DNA from: Bacteroidota bacterium
GTDB taxonomy: Bacteria > Bacteroidota > Bacteroidia > Flavobacteriales > Flavobacteriaceae
Assembly (NCBI GenBank): GCA_027620655.1
Contig: JAQCDS010000003.1
Location: 136,449-200,448 of the forward strand
Direction of reading: 5' to 3'
DNA length: 64,000 nucleotides
Positions 37,964 to 47,224 of the stretch are shown piece by piece (the stretch's first letter is position 1; every line of letters starts with the position of its first letter). Made by a program: the position numbers and the translations under genes. A model generated the notes under the pieces. The model was not told the origin of the DNA and searched no databases. It worked only from the letters and a program-made list of their open reading frames with translations.

Positions 37964-40480
37964 TTGAGATGCACATTTAAACATATCCTGAGTTTTGTAA
38001 TCCTTATTTCGATTTTTTCTGCTTGCTCCCGCAAAAAAGATAAATTCCTCAATCGTAATTGGCATTCTTTAAATACAAAATATAATGTTTTGTATAATGG
38101 AAATTTAGCTCTTGAAGCTGGTCTAAAAGAAATAGAAGAATCGTACAAGGATAATTATTGGAATATTTTACCCGTTGAACGCCTTAGTATTTCTGATGAA
38201 TTTTCAACAGAAAGAGAAAAGGAAAATCCAAACTCGGATCGTGCAGAAGAAAAAGCGGTCAAGGCTGTTCAAACCCATGGAATGAATATTAAAGGAAAAG
38301 AGAAAAACCCACAAATTGACGAGGCTTATATCTTACTAGGTCAGACACGCTATTTTAGTGGACGTTTTGTACCAGCCCTCGAAGCTTTTAATTATATTTT
38401 ATTTAAATACCCTGCAAGCGATAATGTAAATTTAGCCAAAATTTGGCGTGCCAAAACAAACTTGCGTTTGCAAAATGAGGCGATTGCTATCGAAAATTTG
38501 AAAGATATAATTGAAAAAAACAACTTATCTAAAAATGATCAAGCCGAAGCACAAGCTACTTTGGCACAAGCATACATCAATACAGACCAATTGGACTCTG
38601 CACTTGTTCATTTAAAAAATGCATATACAGTTACAAAAAACAAATTTTTTAAAGGCCGATTATATTTTATTGAAGGACAACTTTATAATCAAATGGGTAA
38701 AAAAGACAGTGCCAATATGGCTTTCCAGCAGGTAATTAAACTCAACCGAAATGTGCCTATGGCCTATAGAGTTAATGCTTTTTTAGAACAAACACATAAT
38801 TTTGATTATAAGAATGGAGACCTTGAGACTCTAAGTGAATTATTGTCAGACATTGAAGAAAATAGAGAATATAGACCGTATTTGGACCGCATACATCATA
38901 CGATTGCAAAACACCACTTGAAACTAAATTCTGATTCACTTGCCATTACTTATTTCAATAAATCTTTAAGAACAAATTCTGAAGATAATTATCTTAATGC
39001 TTTGAATTATCACAACATTGCGGATCTTTATTTTGATAAATCTCAATATTCTGCCGCTGGGATCTATTATGATAGTACACTTTTGAATTACAAACCAAAA
39101 TCTAAGCCTCATAGAGCAGTAAAAAAGCGGTTAGACAATCTTCAAGATGTTATTTACTACGAATCCATTGCACAAACTAATGACAGTGTGTTGAATCTTG
39201 TTGCAATGACAAAGGATGAACAAGAACAATATTTCAATCAACTTATAGAAAAAATAAAAGCAGAACAAGAAAAAAAATTAGCACAACAGCAAAAATTTGT
39301 CAGCTCAACACCTGGGTTTTCAACTGATAAAGCCAAAAAAGCGGGGACGTTTTATTTTTACGAAACCGCAACGGTTGCTTATGGCAAAAGTGAATTTGTA
39401 ATTATTTGGGGAAATCGTCCATTGGAAGATAATTGGCGCTGGTCTAAAAAAACACAAACTAATGTAGCTCAAAATGATGCAACAGCTGAAACAACCACAG
39501 AAAAGACCACTAGTACTCTTACAGCCGAATACTACATCAATCAAATTCCAAAAGAGCCTAGTAAAATTGATAGTATAGCCAAGGAACGAAATTTTGCGTA
39601 TTATCAATTAGGACTGATTTATAAAAATAAATTTAAAGATTACGAAAGGTCAAAAGAAAAATTAGAAACCCTTTTACGTCAAAATCCAGAAGAGCGTTTG
39701 GTATTACCTGCTAAATATAACTTGTATAAAGTTTATACTTTGCTTTCAAACGAATCACTGGCCGCTTCATTGAAAACGAGTATCATTCAAGAATATCCAA
39801 CGTCTAGATATGCCCAAATACTGAAAAATCCAGCGGCGGTGTTAGAAAATGACGCACAAGGACCCGAAGCAAAATACAAAGCCCTTTTCGAAAAGTTTGA
39901 AGCAAACAAATATCAAGAGGTCATTGATTTATGTGAAGAAGAAATTATCCGATTTGAAGGCGATGAAATTGTACCAAAACTCGAATTATTGAAAGCAAGT
40001 GCAAGGGGACGTCTATATGGATTTAAAGATTATAAGGAGGGCCTAAATTATGTTGCATTAAATTATCCAAATAGTCCTGAAGGAAAACAAACACAAAATA
40101 CTATAGATCATGTTTTATCAAGTTTAGAGAATGATTCTTTTGAAGAATTTTCTGCAGCAAATCATTTCAAAACAATTTTTAGTTTTAACAACGATGAAAA
40201 AGAGCTTATAAACGACTTTAAAGAAGAATTAACGCGCTTGGTTGAGGAGGAAGATGTTCTTCAATTAAGTGTCTCTGAGGATATATATAATATAAATACT
40301 ACATTTGTAGTTGTTCATGGATTAAAAAGTATAAATGGAGCTAAAGGTTTTACAGCTTTAATTGATGAACAAGAAAATGAAATTCTTAAAAGACCGTTTT
40401 TTGCAATTTCATCAGAAAATTACAAGACCCTTCAAATCCACAAAAACTTAGATCGTTACTTAGAAGAGTACAAAAATTAA
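37964..40480 (+). CDS. sprE: SprE/PorW-like TPR lipoprotein (gliding motility / type IX secretion associated)
   Basis: Lipobox ISIFSACSRKKDKFLNRNWHSLNTKYNVLYNGNLALEAGLKEI, multiple TPR-like repeats, about 840 aa; TTG start. Confidence 0.75.
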   Translation: MRCTFKHILSFVILISIFSACSRKKDKFLNRNWHSLNTKYNVLYNGNLALEAGLKEIEESYKDNYWNILPVERLSISDEFSTEREKENPNSDRAEEKAVKAVQTHGMNIKGKEKNPQIDEAYILLGQTRYFSGRFVPALEAFNYILFKYPASDNVNLAKIWRAKTNLRLQNEAIAIENLKDIIEKNNLSKNDQAEAQATLAQAYINTDQLDSALVHLKNAYTVTKNKFFKGRLYFIEGQLYNQMGKKDSANMAFQQVIKLNRNVPMAYRVNAFLEQTHNFDYKNGDLETLSELLSDIEENREYRPYLDRIHHTIAKHHLKLNSDSLAITYFNKSLRTNSEDNYLNALNYHNIADLYFDKSQYSAAGIYYDSTLLNYKPKSKPHRAVKKRLDNLQDVIYYESIAQTNDSVLNLVAMTKDEQEQYFNQLIEKIKAEQEKKLAQQQKFVSSTPGFSTDKAKKAGTFYFYETATVAYGKSEFVIIWGNRPLEDNWRWSKKTQTNVAQNDATAETTTEKTTSTLTAEYYINQIPKEPSKIDSIAKERNFAYYQLGLIYKNKFKDYERSKEKLETLLRQNPEERLVLPAKYNLYKVYTLLSNESLAASLKTSIIQEYPTSRYAQILKNPAAVLENDAQGPEAKYKALFEKFEANKYQEVIDLCEEEIIRFEGDEIVPKLELLKASARGRLYGFKDYKEGLNYVALNYPNSPEGKQTQNTIDHVLSSLENDSFEEFSAANHFKTIFSFNNDEKELINDFKEELTRLVEEEDVLQLSVSEDIYNINTTFVVVHGLKSINGAKGFTALIDEQENEILKRPFFAISSENYKTLQIHKNLDRYLEEYKN

Positions 40481-40491
40481 AACAAAGGATT

Positions 40492-40920
40492 ATGTTTACA
40501 GATGCTAAAAAACCCAGATCTCAGCAAGGCCTATTATCTCAGCAAAATACAATTGCACAAGGAACTACTTTTGAAGGAGACCTTAAGAGTGAAGGCGACT
40601 TTAGAATTGAAGGCGCTATAATTGGGACACTGACAACAAAAGGTAAAGTAGTCATTGGAAGTACAGGAAAAATTAACGGAAGTCTGTCATGTAATAATGC
40701 CGATATTGAAGGTAGTTTTAAGGGCGAGTTAGTGGTTTCTGAAACACTAAGCCTGCGTGCTAATGCTCGTGTTCAAGGTGAGGTTCAAACTGGAAAACTT
40801 GCCGTAGAGCCTGGCGCATCTTTCAATGCAAATTGTCAAATGAAAGACTCTGTAAAAGAACTAAAAACACAACCAAAACCAACAATTGAAACAGAGGCCA
40901 AATCAGGACAATCCGCTTAA
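40492..40920 (+). CDS. bactofilin (polymer-forming cytoskeletal protein)
   Basis: IAQGTTFEGDLKSEGDFRIEGAIIGTLTTKGKVVIGSTGKINGSLSCNNADIEGSFKGELVVSETLSL. Confidence 0.95.
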   Translation: MFTDAKKPRSQQGLLSQQNTIAQGTTFEGDLKSEGDFRIEGAIIGTLTTKGKVVIGSTGKINGSLSCNNADIEGSFKGELVVSETLSLRANARVQGEVQTGKLAVEPGASFNANCQMKDSVKELKTQPKPTIETEAKSGQSA

Positions 40921-41113
40921 AAATCTTGCCGCACTTTCTGGACTTGGAATTCAAATGGGAATATTTGTTTTTGTTTTTGTCCGTTTTGGTAAATGGCTTG
41001 ATGTTTATTTTGGTCATTCAAAAAAAATATTTGTAGCTCTTGGTGCAATTCTTGGAGTTGCAGTTGGGCTATATGTTGTCTTGAAGCAGCTCAAAAAAAT
41101 CCAAAGAAAGTGA
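40886..41113 (+). CDS. AtpZ/AtpI-like protein
   Basis: Two TM segments, LSGLGIQMGIFVFVFVRFGKWLDVYF...LGAILGVAVGLYVVLKQLKK; immediately upstream of the ATP synthase genes. Confidence 0.85.
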   Translation: MKQRPNQDNPLKNLAALSGLGIQMGIFVFVFVRFGKWLDVYFGHSKKIFVALGAILGVAVGLYVVLKQLKKIQRK

Positions 41114-41493
41114 ACACAATTACAAAAAAGTTTTCTCAACGCATCCTAGTTTTTTTAAGCATTGTATTTGTAATTCATATTCTTATAAATACGTTTTTGA
41201 ATTTACCTAAATTTCAACATCTAATTATAGAGGCCTATGTTATTAATGCTGTGTTAGCTATAGGAATTTTTTGGGGATTAACAGCCTTAAAAGAAAAATA
41301 TAATAACCAGATTGGCTTTTTGTTTTTGACAAGTAGTTTTATTAAATTTTTTGTGTTTTTTGTGGTGTTTTATGGGCCCTATAAAGCCGATGACCAAATA
41401 ATTTTTTCTGAATTTGTTTCATTTTTTATTCCTTACACCATTTGTCTTGTTTTAGAAACATTCTACCTCAGTAAACAACTCAATCAAATGTAG
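41110..41493 (+). CDS. DUF6168-like membrane protein of the ATP synthase locus
   Basis: Four predicted TM helices, located between the AtpZ-like gene and atpB. Confidence 0.65.
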   Translation: MNTITKKFSQRILVFLSIVFVIHILINTFLNLPKFQHLIIEAYVINAVLAIGIFWGLTALKEKYNNQIGFLFLTSSFIKFFVFFVVFYGPYKADDQIIFSEFVSFFIPYTICLVLETFYLSKQLNQM

Positions 41494-41573
41494 ATTTTGT
41501 ATCGTTTTTTCGAACAGTTTTTTGAACTTAAAATAAAGTCCTTAAAATTGTTTTTGTTTTTGATAGAAAACCA

Positions 41574-41581
41574 TAACTTTG
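41574..41581 (+). promoter_or_regulatory. -7 box TAACTTTG of a candidate atpB promoter
   Basis: TAnnTTTG with TTTG at 41553-41556, about 17 nt upstream; 33 bp before ATG 41614. Confidence 0.55.
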
Positions 41582-41613
41582 CACCGATTTTATACAACGA
41601 TAAAAATCTGCTA

Positions 41614-42720
41614 ATGCGAAGCAAATTAACTTTGAAAGCGATTACACTGATTTTCTTTTTTGTGCCATTCTTTGTGATGGCTGGAGGAGATGCCCCAAAA
41701 ACAGACAAAAAAGCTGAGATAAAAGCATATATCCAGCACCACCTTCAAGATTCATACGACTTTAGTTTATTTTCGTACACAACAGATGATGGCGAGCACA
41801 AATACATAGGCGCACCTCTTCCTGTTATTTTATGGGATGAAGGGTTAAAAGTTTTTGCTTCATCCAAGTTTCATCACGGAGAAACTCTAGCAGAGGTTGA
41901 TGGGAATTATTACAAACTTTACCACAACAAAATTTACAAAACAGACGCTGAGGGAACTATAAATTATGATGAACATCATCATCCCACAAATGTAAAACCA
42001 TTAGATTTTTCTATCACAAAAAGCGTTGTAATGATATTGATTACAGCCCTGCTTATGTTTTTCCTTTTTAGAGGATTAGGAAGGTCCTATGGAGAAAATA
42101 ATGGAGTAGCCAAAGGTGTTGGCCGATTTTTTGAGCCTATTGTGCTTTACATCAGAGATGATATTGCCATTCCAAATATTGGAGAAAAGAAGTATATGCG
42201 CTATATGCCATTTTTACTTACCGTATTTTTCTTTATATGGTTTTTAAATATTTTTGGATTAACCCCACTTGGTGTCAATGTCACAGGGAATATTGCAATC
42301 ACTTTTGCATTGGCATTATTAACGTTTTTAATCACAAATTTTACAGGAACAAAAGACTATTGGAAACATATTTTTGATCCACTAGGAGACTCTATGCCTT
42401 GGTATGGAAAGATTCTTTTGTACATCATATTAATCCCTATTGAAGTACTAGGGATATTCATTAAGCCATTCTCATTATTAATACGTTTGTATGCCAATAT
42501 GCAGGCTGGACACATTGTATTGATGAGTTTGATTGGTCTAATGTTTTTATTCAAAAGTTGGTTGGGAAGCCCGTTATCCTTTGGATTGGCCTTTGCCATC
42601 TCACTAATTGAAGTACTTGTAGCATTGTTGCAAGCATATATTTTCACAATGTTATCGGCTTTATATTTTGGTTTTGCTTCAGAGGAGCACGAGCATCATG
42701 ATGAAGCACACGCTCATTAG
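41614..42720 (+). CDS. atpB: F0F1 ATP synthase subunit a
   Basis: C-terminal IKPFSLLIRLYANMQAGHIVLMSLIGLMFLF; ATG 41614 (MRSKLTLKAITLIFFFVPFFVMAG) gives a signal-like N-terminus. Confidence 0.95.
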   Translation: MRSKLTLKAITLIFFFVPFFVMAGGDAPKTDKKAEIKAYIQHHLQDSYDFSLFSYTTDDGEHKYIGAPLPVILWDEGLKVFASSKFHHGETLAEVDGNYYKLYHNKIYKTDAEGTINYDEHHHPTNVKPLDFSITKSVVMILITALLMFFLFRGLGRSYGENNGVAKGVGRFFEPIVLYIRDDIAIPNIGEKKYMRYMPFLLTVFFFIWFLNIFGLTPLGVNVTGNIAITFALALLTFLITNFTGTKDYWKHIFDPLGDSMPWYGKILLYIILIPIEVLGIFIKPFSLLIRLYANMQAGHIVLMSLIGLMFLFKSWLGSPLSFGLAFAISLIEVLVALLQAYIFTMLSALYFGFASEEHEHHDEAHAH

Positions 42721-42768
42721 TAATTTTGAGCAATAAAAATTGAATGTTTAATTTTTAAATACATATAT

Positions 42769-42960
42769 ATGGAAATTCCAGTAATGGTAGGTGCAGGTTT
42801 AGTTGTCATCGGAGTAGGATTAGGTATTGGTAAAATCGGTGGTTCCGCAATGGAAGCTATCGCTCGTCAGCCAGAAGCTTACGGAAAGATTCAAACAGCT
42901 ATGCTTATTGCAGCAGCCTTGATTGAAGGTATTGGATTTGCGGCATTATTTGCAGTATAA
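42769..42960 (+). CDS. atpE: F0F1 ATP synthase subunit c
   Basis: GAGLVVIGVGLGIGKIGGSAMEAIARQPEAYGKIQTAMLIAAALIEGIGFAALF. Confidence 0.98.
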   Translation: MEIPVMVGAGLVVIGVGLGIGKIGGSAMEAIARQPEAYGKIQTAMLIAAALIEGIGFAALFAV

Positions 42961-42974
42961 TCTTTATCCAAAAC

Positions 42975-43011
42975 AAACAATCTTGCAACGGTTGGTTGCA
43001 AGGTTGTTTTT
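42975..43011 (+). terminator. intra-operon intrinsic terminator-like hairpin between atpE and atpF
   Basis: AAACAATCTTGCAAC-GGTTG-GTTGCAAGGTTGTTT: 15-bp stem (one T.G wobble), 5-nt loop, followed by T-rich sequence. Confidence 0.8.
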
Positions 43012-43046
43012 AATTAAACTTAAAACATCATCATAATAAAATTATT

Positions 43047-43547
43047 ATGGAAAAATTATTAGAAGAATTTTCACTTGGATTGTTTGTTTGGCAAACATTA
43101 CTTTTTCTTGGGCTTTTATTGCTATTAAAAAAATATGCTTGGGGGCCAATTCTTAATGCTGTAAATGAGCGTGAAGAAGGGATCAAAAATGCACTTAGTG
43201 CCGCGGATGATGCAAAAAAGGAAATGGAAAACCTACAAGCCGATAATCAAAAGCTCTTAAAAGAAGCACGTGCAGAGCGTGAAGCTATGCTTAAAGAAGC
43301 ACGAGAGCTTAAAAATAAAATGATTGATGACGCTAAGGAAGAAGCCAAAGAAGAAGCTGCAAAATTAGTCGCTCAAGCCCAAGCCGCTATCGAAACCGAG
43401 AAAAAAGCAGCTATTGCAGATTTAAAAGCACAAGTTGCCGACCTTTCTATTTCTATTGCAGAAAAAGTATTGGGAGAAGAATTATCAAATAAAGAAAAGC
43501 AAGAAAAATTAGTAGAGTCTATGTTAGACGATGCTAGTTTAAATTAA
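43047..43547 (+). CDS. atpF: F0F1 ATP synthase subunit b
   Basis: Single N-terminal TM followed by long charged coiled coil; operon position. Confidence 0.96.
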   Translation: MEKLLEEFSLGLFVWQTLLFLGLLLLLKKYAWGPILNAVNEREEGIKNALSAADDAKKEMENLQADNQKLLKEARAEREAMLKEARELKNKMIDDAKEEAKEEAAKLVAQAQAAIETEKKAAIADLKAQVADLSISIAEKVLGEELSNKEKQEKLVESMLDDASLN

Positions 43548-43552
43548 AATAT

Positions 43553-44089
43553 ATGTCAGGGACAAGAGCAGCCATTCGATATGCCAAGGCCATCTTAAGT
43601 GTGGCAGAGGACAACAATACATCAGCGAAAATTCATGAAGAAATGAATCATATCGCTAATGCTATTGCTTCAAATCCTGAATTGAACGAGGCCCTTAAAT
43701 CACCAGTTGTAAAACTCTCAGAAAAAACTGCTGTTTTGGAAAATATTTTTTCAAAGTTCGGCAAAGAAGTAAAGTCTTTGTTCAATACTTTGGCACAAAA
43801 TAAGCGTGTTGATTTATTAGAACAAATTGCATTACAATATAAGCGTTTGTATGATGAGCTTAACAATAAAGAACAAGCTACGGTAACTACCGCAGTGCCA
43901 ATGACTGAAGCGTTAGAAAAAAAGGTAATGGCAAAGTTAAAAGCTTTATCTAGTAAAGAAGTAACCTTGACCAAAATTGTAGATGAAACTATCCTTGGAG
44001 GATTCATCTTACGTGTTGGAGACCAGCAGTACAATGCTAGCGTTTCTAACCAATTGAATGAAATTAAAAGTAAATTTATAACAAATTAA
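43553..44089 (+). CDS. atpH: F0F1 ATP synthase subunit delta
   Basis: AAIRYAKAILSVAEDNN...VTTAVPMTEALEKKVMAKLKALSSKEVTLTKIVDETILGGFILRVGDQQYNASVSNQL. Confidence 0.97.
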   Translation: MSGTRAAIRYAKAILSVAEDNNTSAKIHEEMNHIANAIASNPELNEALKSPVVKLSEKTAVLENIFSKFGKEVKSLFNTLAQNKRVDLLEQIALQYKRLYDELNNKEQATVTTAVPMTEALEKKVMAKLKALSSKEVTLTKIVDETILGGFILRVGDQQYNASVSNQLNEIKSKFITN

Positions 44090-44092
44090 AAA

Positions 44093-44117
44093 GAACTCAT
44101 TTTGAGTTCAATGAGTT
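44093..44117 (+). promoter_or_regulatory. mutually exclusive hairpins in the atpH-atpA gap
   Basis: GAACTCA-TTT-TGAGTTC (44093-44109) versus AACTCATT-(8 nt)-AATGAGTT (44094-44117), sharing the left arm. Confidence 0.4.
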
Positions 44118-44131
44118 AAAAATAGATTAAA

Positions 44132-45709
44132 ATGGCAGACGTAAAAGCAGCTGAAATTTCAGCAATTTTAAAGCAACAACTTTCAGGATTTGAAGCCACC
44201 GCTTCTTTGGACGAAGTAGGAACTGTATTGACTGTTGGTGATGGTATTGTTCGTGCCTACGGACTTTCAAACGCACAGTACGGAGAACTAGTTCAATTTG
44301 ATGGAGGTCTTGAAGGAATTGTCTTGAACCTTGAAGAAGACAATGTTGGTATTGTACTTTTAGGAGCATCCAAAGTTGTAAAAGAAGGGTCTACAGTAAA
44401 ACGTACAGAACGTATTGCTTCCATTAATGTTGGAGAAGGTATCGTAGGACGAGTTGTAGATACTCTTGGCGCGCCAATTGATGGCAAAGGACCAATTGAA
44501 GGCGATGTTTATGAAATGCCATTGGAAAGAAAAGCACCTGGTGTTGTATTCCGTGAGCCTGTAACTGAGCCACTACAAACAGGGATTAAGTCTATTGATG
44601 CAATGATCCCAGTTGGACGTGGACAAAGAGAGCTTGTTATTGGTGACCGTCAAACAGGAAAAACAACGGTTTGTATCGATACTATTCTAAATCAAAAAGA
44701 ATTTTACGATGCAGGAGAGCCTGTATATTGTATTTATGTTGCTGTTGGGCAAAAAGCTTCTACAGTAGCCAACATTGCAAAAACATTAGAAGACAGAGGG
44801 GCTTTGGCCTACACTACAATAGTAGCAGCTAATGCTTCAGACCCTGCGCCAATGCAAGTATATGCACCATTTGCAGGAGCTGCGATTGGAGAATATTTTA
44901 GAGATACTGGTCGTCCAGCACTTATCATTTATGATGATTTATCAAAGCAAGCGGTTGCCTATCGTGAGGTATCACTTTTGCTTCGTCGTCCACCAGGACG
45001 TGAGGCCTACCCAGGAGATGTATTTTACTTACACTCACGTTTGTTAGAGCGTTCTGCAAAAGTTATTAATGATGACACCATTGCAAAAGACATGAACGAT
45101 TTGCCAGACTCTCTTAAGCCTATGGTCAAAGGAGGAGGTTCTTTAACAGCACTTCCTATCATTGAAACTCAAGCAGGAGATGTATCGGCTTATATTCCAA
45201 CCAATGTAATATCAATTACAGATGGTCAGATTTTCTTGGATGGAGATTTATTTAATTCTGGTGTACGTCCAGCAATTAACGTAGGTATTTCGGTATCTCG
45301 TGTAGGGGGTAGTGCACAAATTAAGTCCATGAAAAAAGTTTCTGGAACACTAAAATTAGATCAAGCTCAATTCCGTGAATTGGAAGCGTTTGCAAAGTTT
45401 GGATCTGACCTAGATGCGGTGACACTTAATGTTATTGAAAAAGGTAAGCGCAACGTTGAAATATTAAAACAAGCACAAAACGACCCATATACAGTAGAAG
45501 ATCAAATTGCGATTATTTATGCAGGATCGAAAAACTTATTGCGAGATGTTCCTGTAAATAAAGTTAAAGAATTTGAAACTGAATTCATTGAATATTTAAG
45601 AGCAAAACACAGTGATGCTTTGGCAACACTTAAATCTGGTAAATTGACGGATGAGGTAACAGATACTTTAACAAAAGTTGCACAAGATTTATCAGCCAAA
45701 TACAATTAA
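44132..45709 (+). CDS. atpA: F0F1 ATP synthase subunit alpha
   Basis: [75 protein letters not shown]. Confidence 0.99.
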   Translation: MADVKAAEISAILKQQLSGFEATASLDEVGTVLTVGDGIVRAYGLSNAQYGELVQFDGGLEGIVLNLEEDNVGIVLLGASKVVKEGSTVKRTERIASINVGEGIVGRVVDTLGAPIDGKGPIEGDVYEMPLERKAPGVVFREPVTEPLQTGIKSIDAMIPVGRGQRELVIGDRQTGKTTVCIDTILNQKEFYDAGEPVYCIYVAVGQKASTVANIAKTLEDRGALAYTTIVAANASDPAPMQVYAPFAGAAIGEYFRDTGRPALIIYDDLSKQAVAYREVSLLLRRPPGREAYPGDVFYLHSRLLERSAKVINDDTIAKDMNDLPDSLKPMVKGGGSLTALPIIETQAGDVSAYIPTNVISITDGQIFLDGDLFNSGVRPAINVGISVSRVGGSAQIKSMKKVSGTLKLDQAQFRELEAFAKFGSDLDAVTLNVIEKGKRNVEILKQAQNDPYTVEDQIAIIYAGSKNLLRDVPVNKVKEFETEFIEYLRAKHSDALATLKSGKLTDEVTDTLTKVAQDLSAKYN

Positions 45710-45736
45710 TTTTAAATTAAAGATCTAATTTAAAGC

Positions 45737-46594
45737 ATGGCAAACTTAAAAGAAATAAGAAACAGAATTTCGTCCGTATCGTCTACGATGCAGATTACCA
45801 GCGCCATGAAAATGGTGTCTGCAGCGAAGCTCAAAAAAGCACAAGATGCCATTACAGCGATGCGTCCTTATGCGGACAAGCTGACGGAACTTCTACAAAA
45901 CCTAAGCGCAACTTTGGATGCCGATAGCGGGAGCAAATTTGCAGATCAGCGTGAAGTCAAAAACGTTCTTATTGTTGCCATTACTTCCAACAGAGGATTG
46001 TGTGGTGCTTTTAACTCTAACATCATAAAACAAGCCAATTATTTGGTGAACAGCTATGCAGGGAAAAAGGTTTCTGTAGTAGCCATTGGTAAAAAAGCAA
46101 ACGACGCCCTTTCAAAGGAGTATGAAATTTTAGCCAATGAAAGTACTGTTTTTGATGACCTTACTTTTGATAATGTGGCACAAATCGCGGAGTTATTGAT
46201 GCAAAAATTTGAAGAAGGAAGCGTTGATAAAATTGAATTGGTTTATAATAAATTCAAAAATGCTGCAACTCAAATCGTAACCACAGAGCAATTTTTGCCA
46301 ATTGTTCCTAGTGCAGATGCTACAGATGCGAATCAGGATTATATTTTTGAACCATCAAAAGCAGAGATTGTTGAAACATTAATTCCAAAATCTTTAAAAA
46401 CACAATTGTTTAAAGCCATTCGTGATAGTTTTGCAAGTGAACATGGCGCACGAATGACCGCCATGCACAAAGCGACCGACAATGCTACTGAGCTTAGAGA
46501 TCAATTAAAACTCACTTATAATAAAGCACGACAAGCTGCTATTACCAATGAAATTTTAGAAATTGTTGGTGGTGCTGAAGCATTGAATAACTAA
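45737..46594 (+). CDS. atpG: F0F1 ATP synthase subunit gamma
   Basis: MANLKEIRNRISSVSSTMQITSAMKMVSAAKLKKAQ; C-terminal YNKARQAAITNEILEIVGGAEAL. Confidence 0.98.
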   Translation: MANLKEIRNRISSVSSTMQITSAMKMVSAAKLKKAQDAITAMRPYADKLTELLQNLSATLDADSGSKFADQREVKNVLIVAITSNRGLCGAFNSNIIKQANYLVNSYAGKKVSVVAIGKKANDALSKEYEILANESTVFDDLTFDNVAQIAELLMQKFEEGSVDKIELVYNKFKNAATQIVTTEQFLPIVPSADATDANQDYIFEPSKAEIVETLIPKSLKTQLFKAIRDSFASEHGARMTAMHKATDNATELRDQLKLTYNKARQAAITNEILEIVGGAEALNN

Positions 46595-46614
46595 GAGTTT
46601 CAAAAAACAACTAT

Positions 46615-46641
46615 AAAGCCTCGCATTTGCGAGGCTTTTTT
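46615..46641 (+). terminator. intrinsic terminator after atpG
   Basis: AAAGCCTCGC-ATTT-GCGAGGCTTT followed by TTTT. Confidence 0.93.
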
Positions 46642-46670
46642 GTGGAATGAAATTTGATTATAGTTTTTAT

Positions 46671-47168
46671 ATGAAACCCAAAAACATACATATCATTCTA
46701 ATGCTTTTTATTGTTCTTCTGTTGGGCTGTAAAAGCACTCGCTCAATACATTTCCAATCTGAAATACCTTTTCAAATAGAATCACCTTATTATCAGCCCT
46801 GGAATTCAGGAGTACAAGATGGTGGCATTGGAATAGATGTAATTTTGCCGATTAAAAATCTTAATGCTATTGTACCCGATAGTATTCATTTTCAAGGTCA
46901 GCGAACAAAAGCAGTAGTTCAACAAAATATTATAGTTGGTCATATAAATACGATCAATAATAAACGGCAAGATATAATATTGAGTAATGAGCCCTTGGCA
47001 GAGCTAAACAACCAACTTCTTCCGCTCAATGATTCATCTCCATTTGAGATTGAAAACAATGCTTGTATATTGAGTTATTTAATGAAAGGAAAACGCTATT
47101 ATTTTAAGATTGAAAATTTAGAGCGTCGCTTAACAATTTCATATCCTTTGTTTCCTACACCCCAATAG
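46671..47168 (+). CDS. hypothetical lipoprotein
   Basis: MKPKNIHIILMLFIVLLLGCKSTRS: signal peptide and lipobox; ATG 46671 preferred to 46647. Confidence 0.6.
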   Translation: MKPKNIHIILMLFIVLLLGCKSTRSIHFQSEIPFQIESPYYQPWNSGVQDGGIGIDVILPIKNLNAIVPDSIHFQGQRTKAVVQQNIIVGHINTINNKRQDIILSNEPLAELNNQLLPLNDSSPFEIENNACILSYLMKGKRYYFKIENLERRLTISYPLFPTPQ

Positions 47169-47224
47169 AATTATTATTGTAAATGGTTTAAAAAGTGTAT
47201 TTTTAAGCTCACAAAAGGATTACT

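Noticed and set aside
43648-44034. 128-aa minus-strand ORF inside atpH
   Set aside because: Antisense shadow; atpH is unambiguous on the + strand.
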